DNA of 64,000 nucleotides from Streptomyces sp. CB03234 (GTDB lineage Bacteria > Actinomycetota > Actinomycetes > Streptomycetales > Streptomycetaceae). The notes under the pieces were generated by a model. It was given only the letters and a program-made list of their open reading frames with translations. It did no database searches and was not told the DNA's origin. A program made the translations under genes and the position numbers. The stretch is from NCBI RefSeq assembly GCF_001905885.1, contig NZ_LIYH01000002.1:921591-985590 (forward strand). Reading direction: 5' to 3'. Positions 1-9,468 of the stretch are shown here, in pieces; the first letter of the stretch is position 1; each line of letters starts with the position of its first letter.

Positions 1-356
1 CCGACTCCGCCGTACGCATCACCCACCTGCCGACCGGCATCGTCGCCTCCTGCCAGAACGAGAAGAGCCAGCTCCAGAACAAGGAGCAGGCCATGCGTAT
101 CCTGCGCTCCAGGCTGCTCGCCGCGGCCCAGGAGGAGGCCGAGAAGAACGCCGCGGACGCGCGCCGCAGCCAGGTGCGTACGGTCGACCGGTCCGAGAAG
201 ATCCGGACGTACAACTTCCCGGAAAACCGGATCTCGGACCACCGGGTCGGCTTCAAGGCGTACAACTTGGACCAGGTGCTCGACGGGGAGCTCGACGCGG
301 TGATCCAGGCGTGTGTCGACGCCGACTCCGCCGCGAAGCTCGCTGCCGCCCAGTAA
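1..356 (+). CDS. prfA: Peptide chain release factor 1, C-terminal part (5' truncated)
   Basis: The window opens inside this gene; the reading frame begins at base 3 and stops with TAA at 354-356. Class I release factor RF1 reads UAA/UAG at the ribosomal A site and triggers peptide release. The visible 117 residues are the end of domain 3 and the C-terminal helix, with the family-typical stretches [17 protein letters not shown] and [14 protein letters not shown]. The GGQ and PxT motifs lie upstream, outside the window. It is followed 32 bp later by prmC, the methyltransferase that modifies the GGQ glutamine of RF1; this pairing is standard in bacteria. Only the 5' end is missing; nothing suggests a defect. 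Confidence 0.97.
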   Translation, partial: DSAVRITHLPTGIVASCQNEKSQLQNKEQAMRILRSRLLAAAQEEAEKNAADARRSQVRTVDRSEKIRTYNFPENRISDHRVGFKAYNLDQVLDGELDAVIQACVDADSAAKLAAAQ

Positions 357-388
357 CACTCGATATTTGCTCAGCCCGGAGGACCAGC

Positions 389-1270
389 GTGCAGCAACAT
401 TTTGGGGGGCGACCCCCAAGCCCCCGCAGTGTGCTGCTTGCCGAAGTGGCCCAGGCCACCCAGCGGCTGGCCGACGCCGGCGTGCCGTCACCGCGCTTCG
501 ACGCGGAGGAGCTCGCCGCGTTCGTGCACGGCGTCAAGCGGGGAGAGCTGCACAACGTCAAGGACGCGGACTTCGACGCCCGCTACTGGGAGGCCATCGC
601 GCGCCGCGAGGCCCGCGAGCCGCTCCAGCACATCACCGGGCGGGCGTTCTTCCGCTACCTGGAGCTCCAGGTCGGCCCCGGTGTCTTCGTGCCCCGCCCC
701 GAGACCGAGTCGGTCGTCGGCTGGGCCATAGACGCCGTACGGGCGATGGACGTCGTCGAGCCGCTGATCGTCGACCTGTGCTCCGGCTCCGGCGCCATCG
801 CGCTCGCCATGGCCCAGGAGGTGCCGCGCTCGCGCGTGCACGCCGTGGAGCTGTCCGAGGACGCGCTGGTGTGGACGCGCAAGAACGCCGAGGGGTCCAG
901 GGTCACCGTCCACCAGGGAGACGCCCTGACGGCCCTCCCCGAGCTCGACGGCCAGGTCGACCTGGTCATCTCCAACCCCCCGTACATCCCCCTCACCGAG
1001 TGGGAGTACGTCGCGCCCGAGGCCCGCGACCACGACCCGGAGATGGCGCTCTTCTCCGGCGAGGACGGCCTCGACACCATCCGCGGCATCGAACGCACCG
1101 CCCACCGGCTGCTGCGCCCCGGCGGCCTCGTCGTCGTCGAGCACGCCGACACCCAGGGCGGCCAGGTGCCGTGGATCTTCAACGAGGAGGCCGGCTGGGC
1201 GGACGCCGCCGACCACCCCGACCTGAACAACCGCCCGCGCTTCGCGACCGCGCGCAAGGCGACGCCATGA
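389..1270 (+). CDS. prmC: Release factor glutamine methyltransferase PrmC (HemK)
   Basis: This SAM-dependent N5-glutamine methyltransferase methylates the GGQ glutamine of release factors such as the RF1 encoded just upstream. The 293-residue protein has an N-terminal helical RF-binding domain, the SAM-binding glycine loop VDLCSGSGAIALAM (about 128-141) and the catalytic NPPY motif (196-199). I chose GTG 389 because GGAGG at 378-382 lies 6 bases upstream. An alternative is GTG 431, which has no Shine-Dalgarno sequence. The first 14 codons from GTG 389 run through a G6/C5 palindromic element (see finding), so the extreme N-terminus (QQHFGGRPPSPRS) is element-derived and does not look like the family start, which resembles LLAEVAQATQ. 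Confidence 0.95.
   Translation: MQQHFGGRPPSPRSVLLAEVAQATQRLADAGVPSPRFDAEELAAFVHGVKRGELHNVKDADFDARYWEAIARREAREPLQHITGRAFFRYLELQVGPGVFVPRPETESVVGWAIDAVRAMDVVEPLIVDLCSGSGAIALAMAQEVPRSRVHAVELSEDALVWTRKNAEGSRVTVHQGDALTALPELDGQVDLVISNPPYIPLTEWEYVAPEARDHDPEMALFSGEDGLDTIRGIERTAHRLLRPGGLVVVEHADTQGGQVPWIFNEEAGWADAADHPDLNNRPRFATARKATP
398..428. repeat. GC-palindromic intergenic-type element overlapping the prmC start
   Basis: The sequence is AACATTTTGGGGGG, a CGA spacer, then CCCCCAAGCCCCC. It forms a G6/C5 hairpin followed by a second C5 run. A clearly related unit lies before atpA (9397-9433), again after a TGCAG..TT context. Here it sits inside the 5' coding part of prmC. I recall such units as common in Streptomyces; the family assignment is mine. 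Confidence 0.6.
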
Positions 1271-1442
1271 CGGCACGGTGCGCAGCGGCGCCGGAGGCGC
1301 CCGGAACGAGTGAGCCGGGGAGCGCCGGTGCCGAAAGGGAGAGCGCGCGGAGGTCCCGAGGGGACCGAGCACGATCGACCGTGGGCGCACGCTCGAGCGT
1401 CCCGGCGGTGAACCGAGTGACCATGAAATGGGAGGCCCGCTG

Positions 1443-2090
1443 ATGGCACGGCGATACGACTGCAACGACGCGACCGACCGCACGACCGGCCTGCGTGAGG
1501 CCGCGTCCGCCGTCCGACGTGGCGAGCTCGTCGTGCTGCCCACCGACACCGTGTACGGGATCGGTGCGGACGCCTTCAGCGCCGAGGCCGTCGCGGACCT
1601 GCTCGCGGCCAAGGGACGCGGCCGCAACATGCCCACCCCTGTCCTGATCGGCTCCCCGAACACCCTGCACGGCCTCGTCACGGACTTCTCCGAGCAGGCC
1701 TGGGAGCTCGTCGACGCCTTCTGGCCCGGCGCCCTGACCCTGGTCGCCAAGCACCAGCCGTCGCTCCAGTGGGACCTCGGCGACACGCGCGGCACCGTCG
1801 CGATCCGGATGCCGCTGCACCCGGTCGCCATCGAGCTGCTCACCGACGTCGGCCCGATGGCCGTCTCGTCCGCCAACCTGACCGGCCACCCGGCGCCCGA
1901 GGACTGCGACGCCGCGCAGGGCATGCTCGGCGACTCCGTCTCCGTGTACCTGGACGGCGGCCCGACGCCGGGCATCGTCCCGTCGTCGATCGTCGACGTC
2001 ACCGGCGAGGTCCCGGTCCTGCTGCGCGCGGGCGCCCTGTCCGTGGACGAGCTGCGCAAGGTGGTACCCGATCTCGAGGTGGCCAGTTGA
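1443..2090 (+). CDS. L-threonylcarbamoyladenylate synthase (Sua5/YciO/YrdC family)
   Basis: This enzyme makes threonylcarbamoyl-AMP from threonine, bicarbonate and ATP, the first step of the universal t6A37 modification of ANN-decoding tRNAs. The 215-residue protein is a single YrdC domain with PTDTVYGIG at 33-41 and the KGR substrate-binding stretch near 57-60. It lacks the C-terminal Sua5 domain, so it is TsaC-like in size. The start ATG 1443 follows GGAGG at 1431-1435 with 7 bases between. The gene is translationally coupled to the next one: the downstream TTG start overlaps its TGA stop. The 172 bp upstream (1271-1442) contain no gene and no clear promoter that I can see. Confidence 0.93.
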   Translation: MARRYDCNDATDRTTGLREAASAVRRGELVVLPTDTVYGIGADAFSAEAVADLLAAKGRGRNMPTPVLIGSPNTLHGLVTDFSEQAWELVDAFWPGALTLVAKHQPSLQWDLGDTRGTVAIRMPLHPVAIELLTDVGPMAVSSANLTGHPAPEDCDAAQGMLGDSVSVYLDGGPTPGIVPSSIVDVTGEVPVLLRAGALSVDELRKVVPDLEVAS

Positions 2091-2725
2091 CCGCCCCTGA
2101 GGGGCGTGGCATAGGCACGGAGAACTCGTTCCGCATCCTCCACGTCAGCACCGGCAACGTCTGCCGCTCGCCGATCACCGAGCGGCTGACCCGCCATGCC
2201 CTGTGCTCCCGCCTGGGCGACCCCATGGGCGGTGGGCTGATCGTGGAGAGTGCTGGCACCTGGGGCCACGAGGGCGCCCCCATGGAGGCCAACGCCGAGA
2301 TCGTCCTCGCCGACTTCGGCGCGGACGCGAGCGGCTTCGTCGGCCGCGAGCTGCTCGACGAGCACGTCATCCGCGCCGACCTGGTGCTGACGGCGACCCG
2401 CGACCACCGCGCCCAGGTCATCTCGATGGGCCACTCGGCGGGCCTGCGCACGTTCACCCTGAAGGAGTTCACCCGCCTCGTACGGGCGATAGATCCGGCC
2501 ACGTTGCCGGACCCTCTCAGCGACGGCATGGTGGAACGCGCTCGCGCCCTGGTTCGTGCCGCGGCGGCGTTGCGTGGCTGGTTGCTTGCTCCCAGCGCGG
2601 AGGCGGACGAGGTGAACGATCCGTACGGTGCGCCGATCACGTTTTTCCGCTCGATCGGTGACGAGATCCAGCAGGCCTTGGATCCGGTGGTCACGGCCCT
2701 GACGGGCGTTCCGACCCGGCGCTGA
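2087..2725 (+). CDS. Low-molecular-weight protein-tyrosine-phosphatase homologue, catalytic Cys replaced by Ser
   Basis: This is a 212-residue protein of the LMW-PTP/arsenate reductase fold. The start TTG 2087 overlaps the upstream stop (TTGA), and GAGG at 2076-2079 supports it. The family P-loop is C-x5-R; here the loop reads STGNVCR (21-27), so the nucleophile position is Ser21, while Arg27 and the following SP are kept. The general-acid DPY motif is present at residues 178-180, and the fold-typical AGTWG and DLVLTATRDH segments are present. The fold is therefore intact but ordinary thiol chemistry is not expected; phosphopeptide binding is more likely (inference). Its last 230 bp are duplicated directly downstream. 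The intact copy ends in VVTALTGVPTRR. Confidence 0.85.
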   Translation: MTAPEGRGIGTENSFRILHVSTGNVCRSPITERLTRHALCSRLGDPMGGGLIVESAGTWGHEGAPMEANAEIVLADFGADASGFVGRELLDEHVIRADLVLTATRDHRAQVISMGHSAGLRTFTLKEFTRLVRAIDPATLPDPLSDGMVERARALVRAAAALRGWLLAPSAEADEVNDPYGAPITFFRSIGDEIQQALDPVVTALTGVPTRR

Positions 2726-2743
2726 CGGGGGCGGCTCCGTCGG
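2494..2743 (+). repeat. Tandem duplication, copy A (3' end of the phosphatase gene)
   Basis: Positions 2494-2743 recur with an offset of 330 bp, at 2824-3073, with few mismatches. Copy A is the functional 3' end: it encodes LPDPLSDGM through the DPY motif to the C-terminus and stop at 2725. Confidence 0.9.
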
Positions 2744-2823
2744 CCGGAGGCCGGCGCAGCGCTCCCGAAGCCTGTGAGGCCCTCTGGGGCCGAGCAGTGC
2801 GAGGGGCGCGTGGGGGATTGGGT

Positions 2824-3073
2824 TCCGGCCAGGTTGCCGGACCCTCTCAGCGACGGCATGGTGGAACGCGCTCGCGCCCTGGTTCGTGCCGCGGCGGCGT
2901 TGCGTGGCTGGTTGCTTCCCTCCAGCGCGGAGGCGGACGAGGTGAACGATCCGTACGGTGCGCCGATCACGTTCTTCCGCTCGATCGGTGAGGAGCTCCA
3001 GCAGGCCTGGATCCGGTGGTCACGGCCCTGACGGGCGTTCCGACCCGGCGCTGACGGGCGACGGGCTCCGTCG
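2824..3073 (+). pseudogene. Tandem duplication, copy B: frameshifted 3' fragment of the phosphatase gene
   Basis: This is a near-identical direct repeat of 2494-2743. It has one base fewer near 3007 (AGGCCTGGATCC against AGGCCTTGGATCC), so the repeated reading frame shifts and runs to a stop at 3031. It has no start signal of its own. It still carries the DPY region, so it looks like a dead gene tail left by tandem duplication. Confidence 0.85.
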
Positions 3074-3087
3074 GGGATGGGGCCCGG

Positions 3088-3126
3088 GTGGTCACGGCCT
3101 TGACCGGGGTGCCGACCCGGCGGTGA
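3088..3126 (+). pseudogene. Third partial copy of the phosphatase C-terminus
   Basis: Bases 3088-3126 encode VVTALTGVPTRR and a TGA stop, exactly the last 12 residues of the phosphatase homologue, but with different third-codon bases from copies A and B. This divergence suggests it is the original gene end and that the segment before it was inserted or amplified later (inference). Confidence 0.7.
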
Positions 3127-3204
3127 TGTGGCGTTGGCGGGGCGCGGAGCGGTTCGCGGGCCTACATTGGGGGAGACGGGGCCCGCCCACGCATGGAGCC
3201 ACTG

Positions 3205-4458
3205 ATGCCGGTCACCGCTGCTGCTGCCGATGTGCGTGATGTCGACGTCCTGCGACGGCAGGATCCGGAGATCGCCGACGTACTGGCGGGCGAGCGGCGG
3301 CGGCAGGCCGACAGCCTGCAGCTGATCGCCGCCGAGAACTTCGCCTCGCCCGCCGTGCTCGCCGCGCTCGGGTCGCCGCTCGCCAACAAGTACGCCGAGG
3401 GCTACCCCGGCACCCGGTACCACGGGGGCTGTGAGTACGCGGACGCCGCCGAGCGGATCGCCGTCCAGCGGGCCACCGCCCTCTTCGGTGCCGATCACGC
3501 CAACGTCCAGGCCCACTCCGGCTCCTCGGCCGTCCTCGCGGCGTACGCGGCGCTGCTGCGGCCGGGTGACACGGTGCTGGCGATGGGCCTGGCGTACGGC
3601 GGCCACCTCACGCACGGGTCGCCGGCGAACTTCTCCGGCCGCTGGTTCGACTTCGTCCCCTACGGCGTCGACGCCGAGTCGGGCCTCCTCGACTACGAGC
3701 AGATCCGCGTCCTCGCCCACGAGCACAAGCCGAAGGCGATCGTGTGTGGCTCGATCTCGTACCCCCGGCACATCGATTACGCCGAGTTCCGCGAGATCGC
3801 CGACGAGGTCGGGGCGTGCCTCATCGCCGACGCCGCCCACCCCATAGGGCTCGTCGCGGGCGGGGCCGCGCCCAACCCCGTCCCGTACGCCGACGTGGTC
3901 TGCGCGACCACGCACAAGGTACTGCGCGGCCCGCGCGGCGGCCTCCTGCTGTGCGGCGGCGAGCTGGCCGAGCGCATCGACCGCGCGGTGTTCCCGTTCA
4001 CGCAGGGCGGCGCCCAGATGCACACGATCGCCGCCAAGGCGGTGGCGTTCGCGGAGGCGGCGACACCGGCGTACGCGGCGTACACCCATCAGGTGGTGGC
4101 CAACGCGCGCGCCCTCGCGGACGCGCTCGCCCAGGAGGGCTTCGCCATCACCACCGGCGGCACCGACACCCACCTGATCACCGCCGATCCGGCGCCCCTG
4201 GGCATCGACGGGCGCGCCGCCAAGGCCCGCCTGGCGGCCGCCGGCATCGTGCTGGACACCTGCGCCCTGCCGTACGGGGACGGGCGCGGCATCCGGTTCG
4301 GTACCGCCGCCGTGACGACCCAGGGCATGGGCGCCGCGGACATGGAGCGGATCGCCGCGCTGTTCACGGCGGCGCTGCGCGGGAACGAGGAGGCGGCCGG
4401 AAAAGTCCGGTCGGACGTACGTGAACTGGCCGAGCGATTTCCCCCGTATCGGGGGTAG
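3205..4458 (+). CDS. glyA: Serine hydroxymethyltransferase
   Basis: This PLP enzyme interconverts serine and glycine with transfer of a one-carbon unit to tetrahydrofolate. The 417-residue protein has the substrate-site LIAAENFAS (40-48), the cofactor-contact segment ADAAHPIGLVAGG (209-221) and the Schiff-base lysine K238 in TTHKVLRGPRGG. All core motifs are present. I use ATG 3205 because GGAG at 3195-3198 is 6 bases upstream; ATG 3193, adding four residues, is possible but has no well-placed ribosome binding site. The upstream region is occupied by the duplicated phosphatase tail, so its promoter, if any, lies within about 3130-3200. Streptomycetes usually carry more than one glyA; which paralogue this is cannot be told from the sequence. 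Confidence 0.96.
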   Translation: MPVTAAAADVRDVDVLRRQDPEIADVLAGERRRQADSLQLIAAENFASPAVLAALGSPLANKYAEGYPGTRYHGGCEYADAAERIAVQRATALFGADHANVQAHSGSSAVLAAYAALLRPGDTVLAMGLAYGGHLTHGSPANFSGRWFDFVPYGVDAESGLLDYEQIRVLAHEHKPKAIVCGSISYPRHIDYAEFREIADEVGACLIADAAHPIGLVAGGAAPNPVPYADVVCATTHKVLRGPRGGLLLCGGELAERIDRAVFPFTQGGAQMHTIAAKAVAFAEAATPAYAAYTHQVVANARALADALAQEGFAITTGGTDTHLITADPAPLGIDGRAAKARLAAAGIVLDTCALPYGDGRGIRFGTAAVTTQGMGAADMERIAALFTAALRGNEEAAGKVRSDVRELAERFPPYRG

Positions 4459-4564
4459 AAGAGCGGCCGTGCAACCGCCCGCGGCACCCGTGTGTCCTCA
4501 ACCATGGGCAGAGCAGAGCTAGGGTGTGGGGCTGAGATGGCCAGCGATTCCTGTGGGGCAGCCC

Positions 4565-5881
4565 GTGCGTGATTACCTGCTGACGCTCTGTGTCACGGCC
4601 GCGGTGACCTATCTGCTGACCGGCCCGGTGCGGAAGTTCGCCATCGCGGCCGGCGCGATGCCGGAGATCCGCGCCCGGGACGTGCACCGAGAACCGACGC
4701 CGCGGCTCGGCGGTATCGCCATGTTCTTCGGGCTGTGCGCGGGGCTGCTGGTCGCCGACCACCTGACGAACCTCAACAGCGTCTTCGAGCTGTCCAACGA
4801 GCCACGCGCGCTGCTGTCCGGCGCGGCCCTGATCTGGCTGATCGGCGTGCTGGACGACAAGTTCGAGATCGACGCCCTGATCAAGCTCGGCGGCCAGATG
4901 ATCGCCGCGGGCGTGATGGTCATGCAGGGCCTGACGATCCTGTGGCTGCCCATCCCGGGCATCGGCACGGTCGCGCTCACCCAGTGGCAGGGCACGCTGC
5001 TGACGGTCGCCCTGGTCGTCATCACCATCAACGCGGTGAACTTCGTCGACGGCCTCGACGGTCTGGCCGCCGGCATGGTGTGCATCGCCGCCGCCGCGTT
5101 CTTCCTGTACGCCTACCGGATCTGGTACGGCTTCACCATCGAGGCCGCCGCCCCCGCGACGCTGTTCGCGGTGATCCTGATGGGCATGTGCCTGGGTTTC
5201 CTGCCGCACAACATGCACCCGGCGCGCATCTTCATGGGTGACTCCGGCTCGATGCTGATCGGCCTGGTGCTGGCCGCCTCCGCGATCTCGATCACCGGCC
5301 AGGTCGACCCGGACGCGCTGAAGATCTTCGAGGGCTCGACCCGGGAGGCCACGCACGCCGCGCTGCCGGTCTTCATCCCGCTGCTGCTGCCGCTGACGAT
5401 CATCGCGATCCCGGTGGCGGACCTGGTCCTGGCGATCGTGCGCCGGACGTGGAACGGCCAGTCGCCGTTCGCGGCCGACCGGGGGCACCTGCACCACCGG
5501 CTGCTGGAGATCGGGCACTCGCACAGCCGGGCGGTGCTGATCATGTACTTCTGGTCGGCGCTGATCGCCTTCGGGACGCTGGCGTACTCGGTGCACTCGG
5601 CGTCGATGTGGATCGTGCTGGTCATCGTCGCGCTGAGCGCCATCGGACTCGTCCTGCTGCTGCTGCCGCGCTTCACGCCGCGCGCCCCGCGCTGGGCGGA
5701 GGCCTTCGTTCCGCCGCGCTACCGCCGCCGCAAGGTGGAGCCGGTGGCCGCGGCGGCGGCGCCGTCCCCCTCGTACGGTGAGGAGGAACGCGTACCGGTC
5801 CCGGCGGGGGTCAACGGGGCGACCGCCCTCAGCGCCCTTCCCGAGCTCCACGACCGGCGGAAGGCCGGAACGCGCGGTTGA
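4565..5881 (+). CDS. Polyprenyl-phosphate N-acetylhexosamine-1-phosphate transferase (MraY/WecA/TagO family)
   Basis: This membrane enzyme transfers a sugar-1-phosphate from a UDP-sugar to undecaprenyl phosphate, starting wall-polymer or glycan synthesis. The protein is about 438 residues with roughly ten membrane segments. Conserved cytoplasmic motifs are visible: VLDDKFEID (about 95-103), NFVDGLDGLAAG, RIFMGDSGS and the C-terminal RGHLHHRL His box typical of WecA/TagO-like members. The start is uncertain: GTG 4565 (VRDYLLTL) or GTG 4526, which adds 13 residues; neither has a strong Shine-Dalgarno. The proline/alanine-rich C-terminus after residue 400 is a cytoplasmic tail. It sits between glyA and the atp operon. 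Confidence 0.9.
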   Translation: MRDYLLTLCVTAAVTYLLTGPVRKFAIAAGAMPEIRARDVHREPTPRLGGIAMFFGLCAGLLVADHLTNLNSVFELSNEPRALLSGAALIWLIGVLDDKFEIDALIKLGGQMIAAGVMVMQGLTILWLPIPGIGTVALTQWQGTLLTVALVVITINAVNFVDGLDGLAAGMVCIAAAAFFLYAYRIWYGFTIEAAAPATLFAVILMGMCLGFLPHNMHPARIFMGDSGSMLIGLVLAASAISITGQVDPDALKIFEGSTREATHAALPVFIPLLLPLTIIAIPVADLVLAIVRRTWNGQSPFAADRGHLHHRLLEIGHSHSRAVLIMYFWSALIAFGTLAYSVHSASMWIVLVIVALSAIGLVLLLLPRFTPRAPRWAEAFVPPRYRRRKVEPVAAAAAPSPSYGEEERVPVPAGVNGATALSALPELHDRRKAGTRG

Positions 5882-6144
5882 CGGGCCTCACAAGCGCGGC
5901 CAATACCACGTAAACCGGCCCGCTGTCCTGCACACACGCGCAGGGTCACTCTCATGTGTGAGAGTCAGCACACCTCAGGGTAAAGACCTCATCAAATAGT
6001 TTGTGATACCGTTCACGAGACCCGGCGACAGAGCCGAAGGACCGTAGTGCGACGGTTCCTCGGCCCCCGAGAGCACGCCTCGGACCGGGCTTACGCTCGT
6101 CCATGACGACACCACTGCCCCCACCAGCAAGCGGAGATGCCGCC

Positions 6145-6582
6145 ATGCCGTCCAACGACGCACGCACCCTGCTGTACGCCGCCGTACCCACCCTCGCCAC
6201 CGGCGCTGTCGCCACCGTGGTGAGCGGTGTGGTCGCCGGCGGCAAGGGGGCTCTCGGCGCCGTGGCCGGCACGCTCGTGGTCGTCCTCTTCATGGGGATC
6301 GGGCTGGTGGTGCTCCAGCGGACGGCCAAGTCGCTGCCCCAGCTCTTCCAGGCCATGGGGCTGATGCTCTACATGGCCCAGTTGCTGCTGCTGTTCATGA
6401 TCATGGCCCTGCTGAAGAACACCTCGCTGTTCGACTTCAAGGCCTTTGCCTTCACGCTGCTCGCGGCGACCATCGTCTGGGTCGCGGCCCAGGCCCGCGC
6501 CTACATGAAGGCCAAGATCCTCTACGTGGACCCCGCGTCCGACAAGGGCTCGAAGCCCGAGAAGACGGGGCCGTCGACGTGA
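6145..6582 (+). CDS. atpI: AtpI-like ATP synthase accessory membrane protein
   Basis: This is a 145-residue protein with about four membrane segments and a short charged C-terminus. It precedes atpB as AtpI does in most bacteria, where AtpI assists c-ring assembly or ion supply. Assignment rests on position and topology more than on sharp motifs. ATG 6145 (MPSNDARTLLYA) is preceded by GGAG at 6133-6136, 8 bases away; ATG 6103 would add 14 residues but lacks a ribosome binding site. The 263-bp upstream gap (5882-6144) contains an AT-richer stretch around 5990-6012 that may hold the operon promoter, although I cannot define -35/-10 boxes with confidence. Confidence 0.8.
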   Translation: MPSNDARTLLYAAVPTLATGAVATVVSGVVAGGKGALGAVAGTLVVVLFMGIGLVVLQRTAKSLPQLFQAMGLMLYMAQLLLLFMIMALLKNTSLFDFKAFAFTLLAATIVWVAAQARAYMKAKILYVDPASDKGSKPEKTGPST

Positions 6583-6807
6583 GGAGTAGGGCCGGGATAA
6601 ATGCGCGTTCACGATGCTGCTATCGTCCGGTGCCAACTGCGGCACTGCGGGCGCGGGCATCCGAGCTGACGCCTGTCCCAGCGCGAGGCTCGACGCCGAA
6701 CCGCCGCCCCCCCATCCGTAAGACCAGTCCAGTGCCGACCCGCGGCTGCGTGCCGCGCCGACACAACGAGGTTGCCGTACCTATGCGCCACGCTGAAGGA
6801 GCCCGCG

Positions 6808-7942
<1,135 letters not shown>

Positions 7943-7983
7943 GCCGGACCGACAGCCCAACCCCTTTCACGGAAGGCACTGAT

Positions 7984-8529
7984 GTGAACGCTCTGTTCCT
8001 TGCGGCGACGGAGGAGCCTCAGCCTCCCATCGTCCCGCATCTCGACGAGCTGGTCATCGGCCTGATCGCCTTCGCCATCGTCTTCGGCTTCCTCGCCAAG
8101 AAGCTCCTCCCGAACATCAACAAGGTTCTGGAGCAGCGCCGCGAGGCCATCGAGGGCGGTATCGAGGAGGCCGAGGCGGCCAAGATCGAAGCCCAGAGTG
8201 TGCTGGAGCAGTACAAGGCTCAGCTCGCCGAGGCCCGCCACGAGGCCGCGCGGCTGCGTCAGGAGGCGCAGGAGCAGGGCACCGCGATCATCCAGGAGAT
8301 GAAGGCGGAAGGCCAGCGCCAGCGCGAGGAGATCATCGCGGCCGGCCACGCCCAGATCGAGGCCGACCGCAAGGCCGCGGCGACCGCGCTGCGCCAGGAC
8401 GTGGGCAAGCTCGCCACCGACCTGGCCGGCAAGCTGGTCGGCGAGTCCCTCGAGGACGTCGCCCGCCAGAGCCGTACCATCGACCGCTTCCTCGACGAGC
8501 TCGAGGAGAAGGCCGAGGCCGCCCGATGA
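7984..8529 (+). CDS. atpF: F0 ATP synthase subunit b
   Basis: This is the peripheral stalk subunit of 181 residues, with one N-terminal membrane helix (about 20-40, DELVIGLIAFAIVFGFLA) followed by a long charged coiled coil (about 50-150). GTG 7984 has GGAAGG at 7971-7976. Its TGA overlaps the ATG of atpH (ATGA), so b and delta are translationally coupled, matching their one-to-one stalk assembly. Confidence 0.96.
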   Translation: MNALFLAATEEPQPPIVPHLDELVIGLIAFAIVFGFLAKKLLPNINKVLEQRREAIEGGIEEAEAAKIEAQSVLEQYKAQLAEARHEAARLRQEAQEQGTAIIQEMKAEGQRQREEIIAAGHAQIEADRKAAATALRQDVGKLATDLAGKLVGESLEDVARQSRTIDRFLDELEEKAEAAR

Positions 8530-9341
8530 ACGGAGCGAGCCGCGAGGCACTGGCTGCCGCACGCGAGCGTCTCGACGCGCTGACCGACAACACGTCGGTC
8601 GACGCGGCGAAGCTCGCCGGTGAGCTGGCCGCCGTTACCGCGCTGCTCGACCGCGAGGTGTCGCTGCGTCGGGTCCTGACCGACCCGGCGCAGGGCGGCG
8701 AGGCCAAGGCCGAGCTGGCCACGCGACTGCTGAGCGGTCAGGTGGGCGGGGAAGCCGTCGACCTGGTCTCCGGCATGGTCCGGTCCCGCTGGTCGTACTC
8801 GCGTGACCTCGTCGACTCCCTCGAGGAGCTGGCGAACACCGCGGACCTCACGGCGGCGCAGCAGGCCGGCACGCTCGACGACGTCGAGGACGAGGTGTTC
8901 CGGTTCGCCCGGATCGTCCAGTCCAGCACCGAGCTGCGGTCCGCGCTGACCGACAAGGCGGCCACCGTGTCCGCCAAGAGCGAGCTGCTGCGCAGCCTGC
9001 TCGGCGGCAAGGCCAACCCGGTCACGGAGCGGCTGATCGTCCGTCTCGTCACCCAGCCCCGGGGACGTAGCCTGGAAGCGGGACTCGAGTCCCTGTCCAA
9101 GCTCGCCGCGGCGCGCCGGGACCGGATGGTCGCGGTCGTCACCTCGGCGGTCCCGCTGAGCGACCAGCAGAAGCAGCGCCTCGGCGCCGTGCTGGCCAAG
9201 CTCTACGGCCGCCAGATGCACCTGAACCTGGACGTGGACCCCACGGTCCTCGGCGGGATCACGGTGCGGGTCGGCGACGAGGTCATCAACGGCACCGTCG
9301 CAGGGCGTCTCGACGAGGCGGCCCGGCGACTCGCCGGCTGA
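8526..9341 (+). CDS. atpH: F1 ATP synthase subunit delta
   Basis: Subunit delta joins the peripheral stalk to the top of the alpha/beta hexamer. The protein has 271 residues, longer than the roughly 180-residue delta of proteobacteria, as usual in actinobacteria. The C-terminal family segment is visible near residues 200-260 ([14 protein letters not shown] through [18 protein letters not shown]). The start overlaps the atpF stop. Confidence 0.95.
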   Translation: MNGASREALAAARERLDALTDNTSVDAAKLAGELAAVTALLDREVSLRRVLTDPAQGGEAKAELATRLLSGQVGGEAVDLVSGMVRSRWSYSRDLVDSLEELANTADLTAAQQAGTLDDVEDEVFRFARIVQSSTELRSALTDKAATVSAKSELLRSLLGGKANPVTERLIVRLVTQPRGRSLEAGLESLSKLAAARRDRMVAVVTSAVPLSDQQKQRLGAVLAKLYGRQMHLNLDVDPTVLGGITVRVGDEVINGTVAGRLDEAARRLAG

Positions 9342-9396
9342 CCAGCACCAACTCAACAAGCGTTACCTACGGCCCGGTTGGGCCGTGCAGAGGATG

Positions 9397-9433
9397 CAGA
9401 AGTTCTGGGGGGAGCCCCCAGATCCCCCAAAGA
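9397..9433. repeat. GC-palindromic element in the atpH-atpA gap
   Basis: Read from about 9397, the unit contains TTCTGGGGGGAG, then CCCCCAGATCCCCCA. It matches the plan of the unit at the prmC start: a TGCAG context, TT(C/T)T, G6, a short spacer, C5, then a second C5 run. It lies in the leader ahead of the atpA ribosome binding site and could fold in the mRNA. Confidence 0.6.
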
Positions 9434-9468
9434 TACTTCGGGCCCAACAAGGAGAGCAGGGAACCCAG

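Noticed and set aside
488..2434. Long minus-strand frame across prmC, the Sua5 gene and the phosphatase gene
   Set aside because: It lies opposite three well-supported genes and encodes low-complexity Arg/Gly/Val sequence typical of high-GC antisense frames.
2774..3031. Copy B read as an independent 85-codon gene
   Set aside because: It has no ribosome binding site, its frame matches the phosphatase only until the one-base deletion, and it is best explained as a duplicated gene tail.
3127..3204. Glycine riboswitch ahead of glyA
   Set aside because: The leader is short and occupied by the phosphatase tail copies; no tandem aptamer pattern is visible.
9385..9468. Longer atpA start at ATG 9385
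   Set aside because: The added 28 residues would translate the palindromic element and do not resemble any alpha subunit N-terminus.
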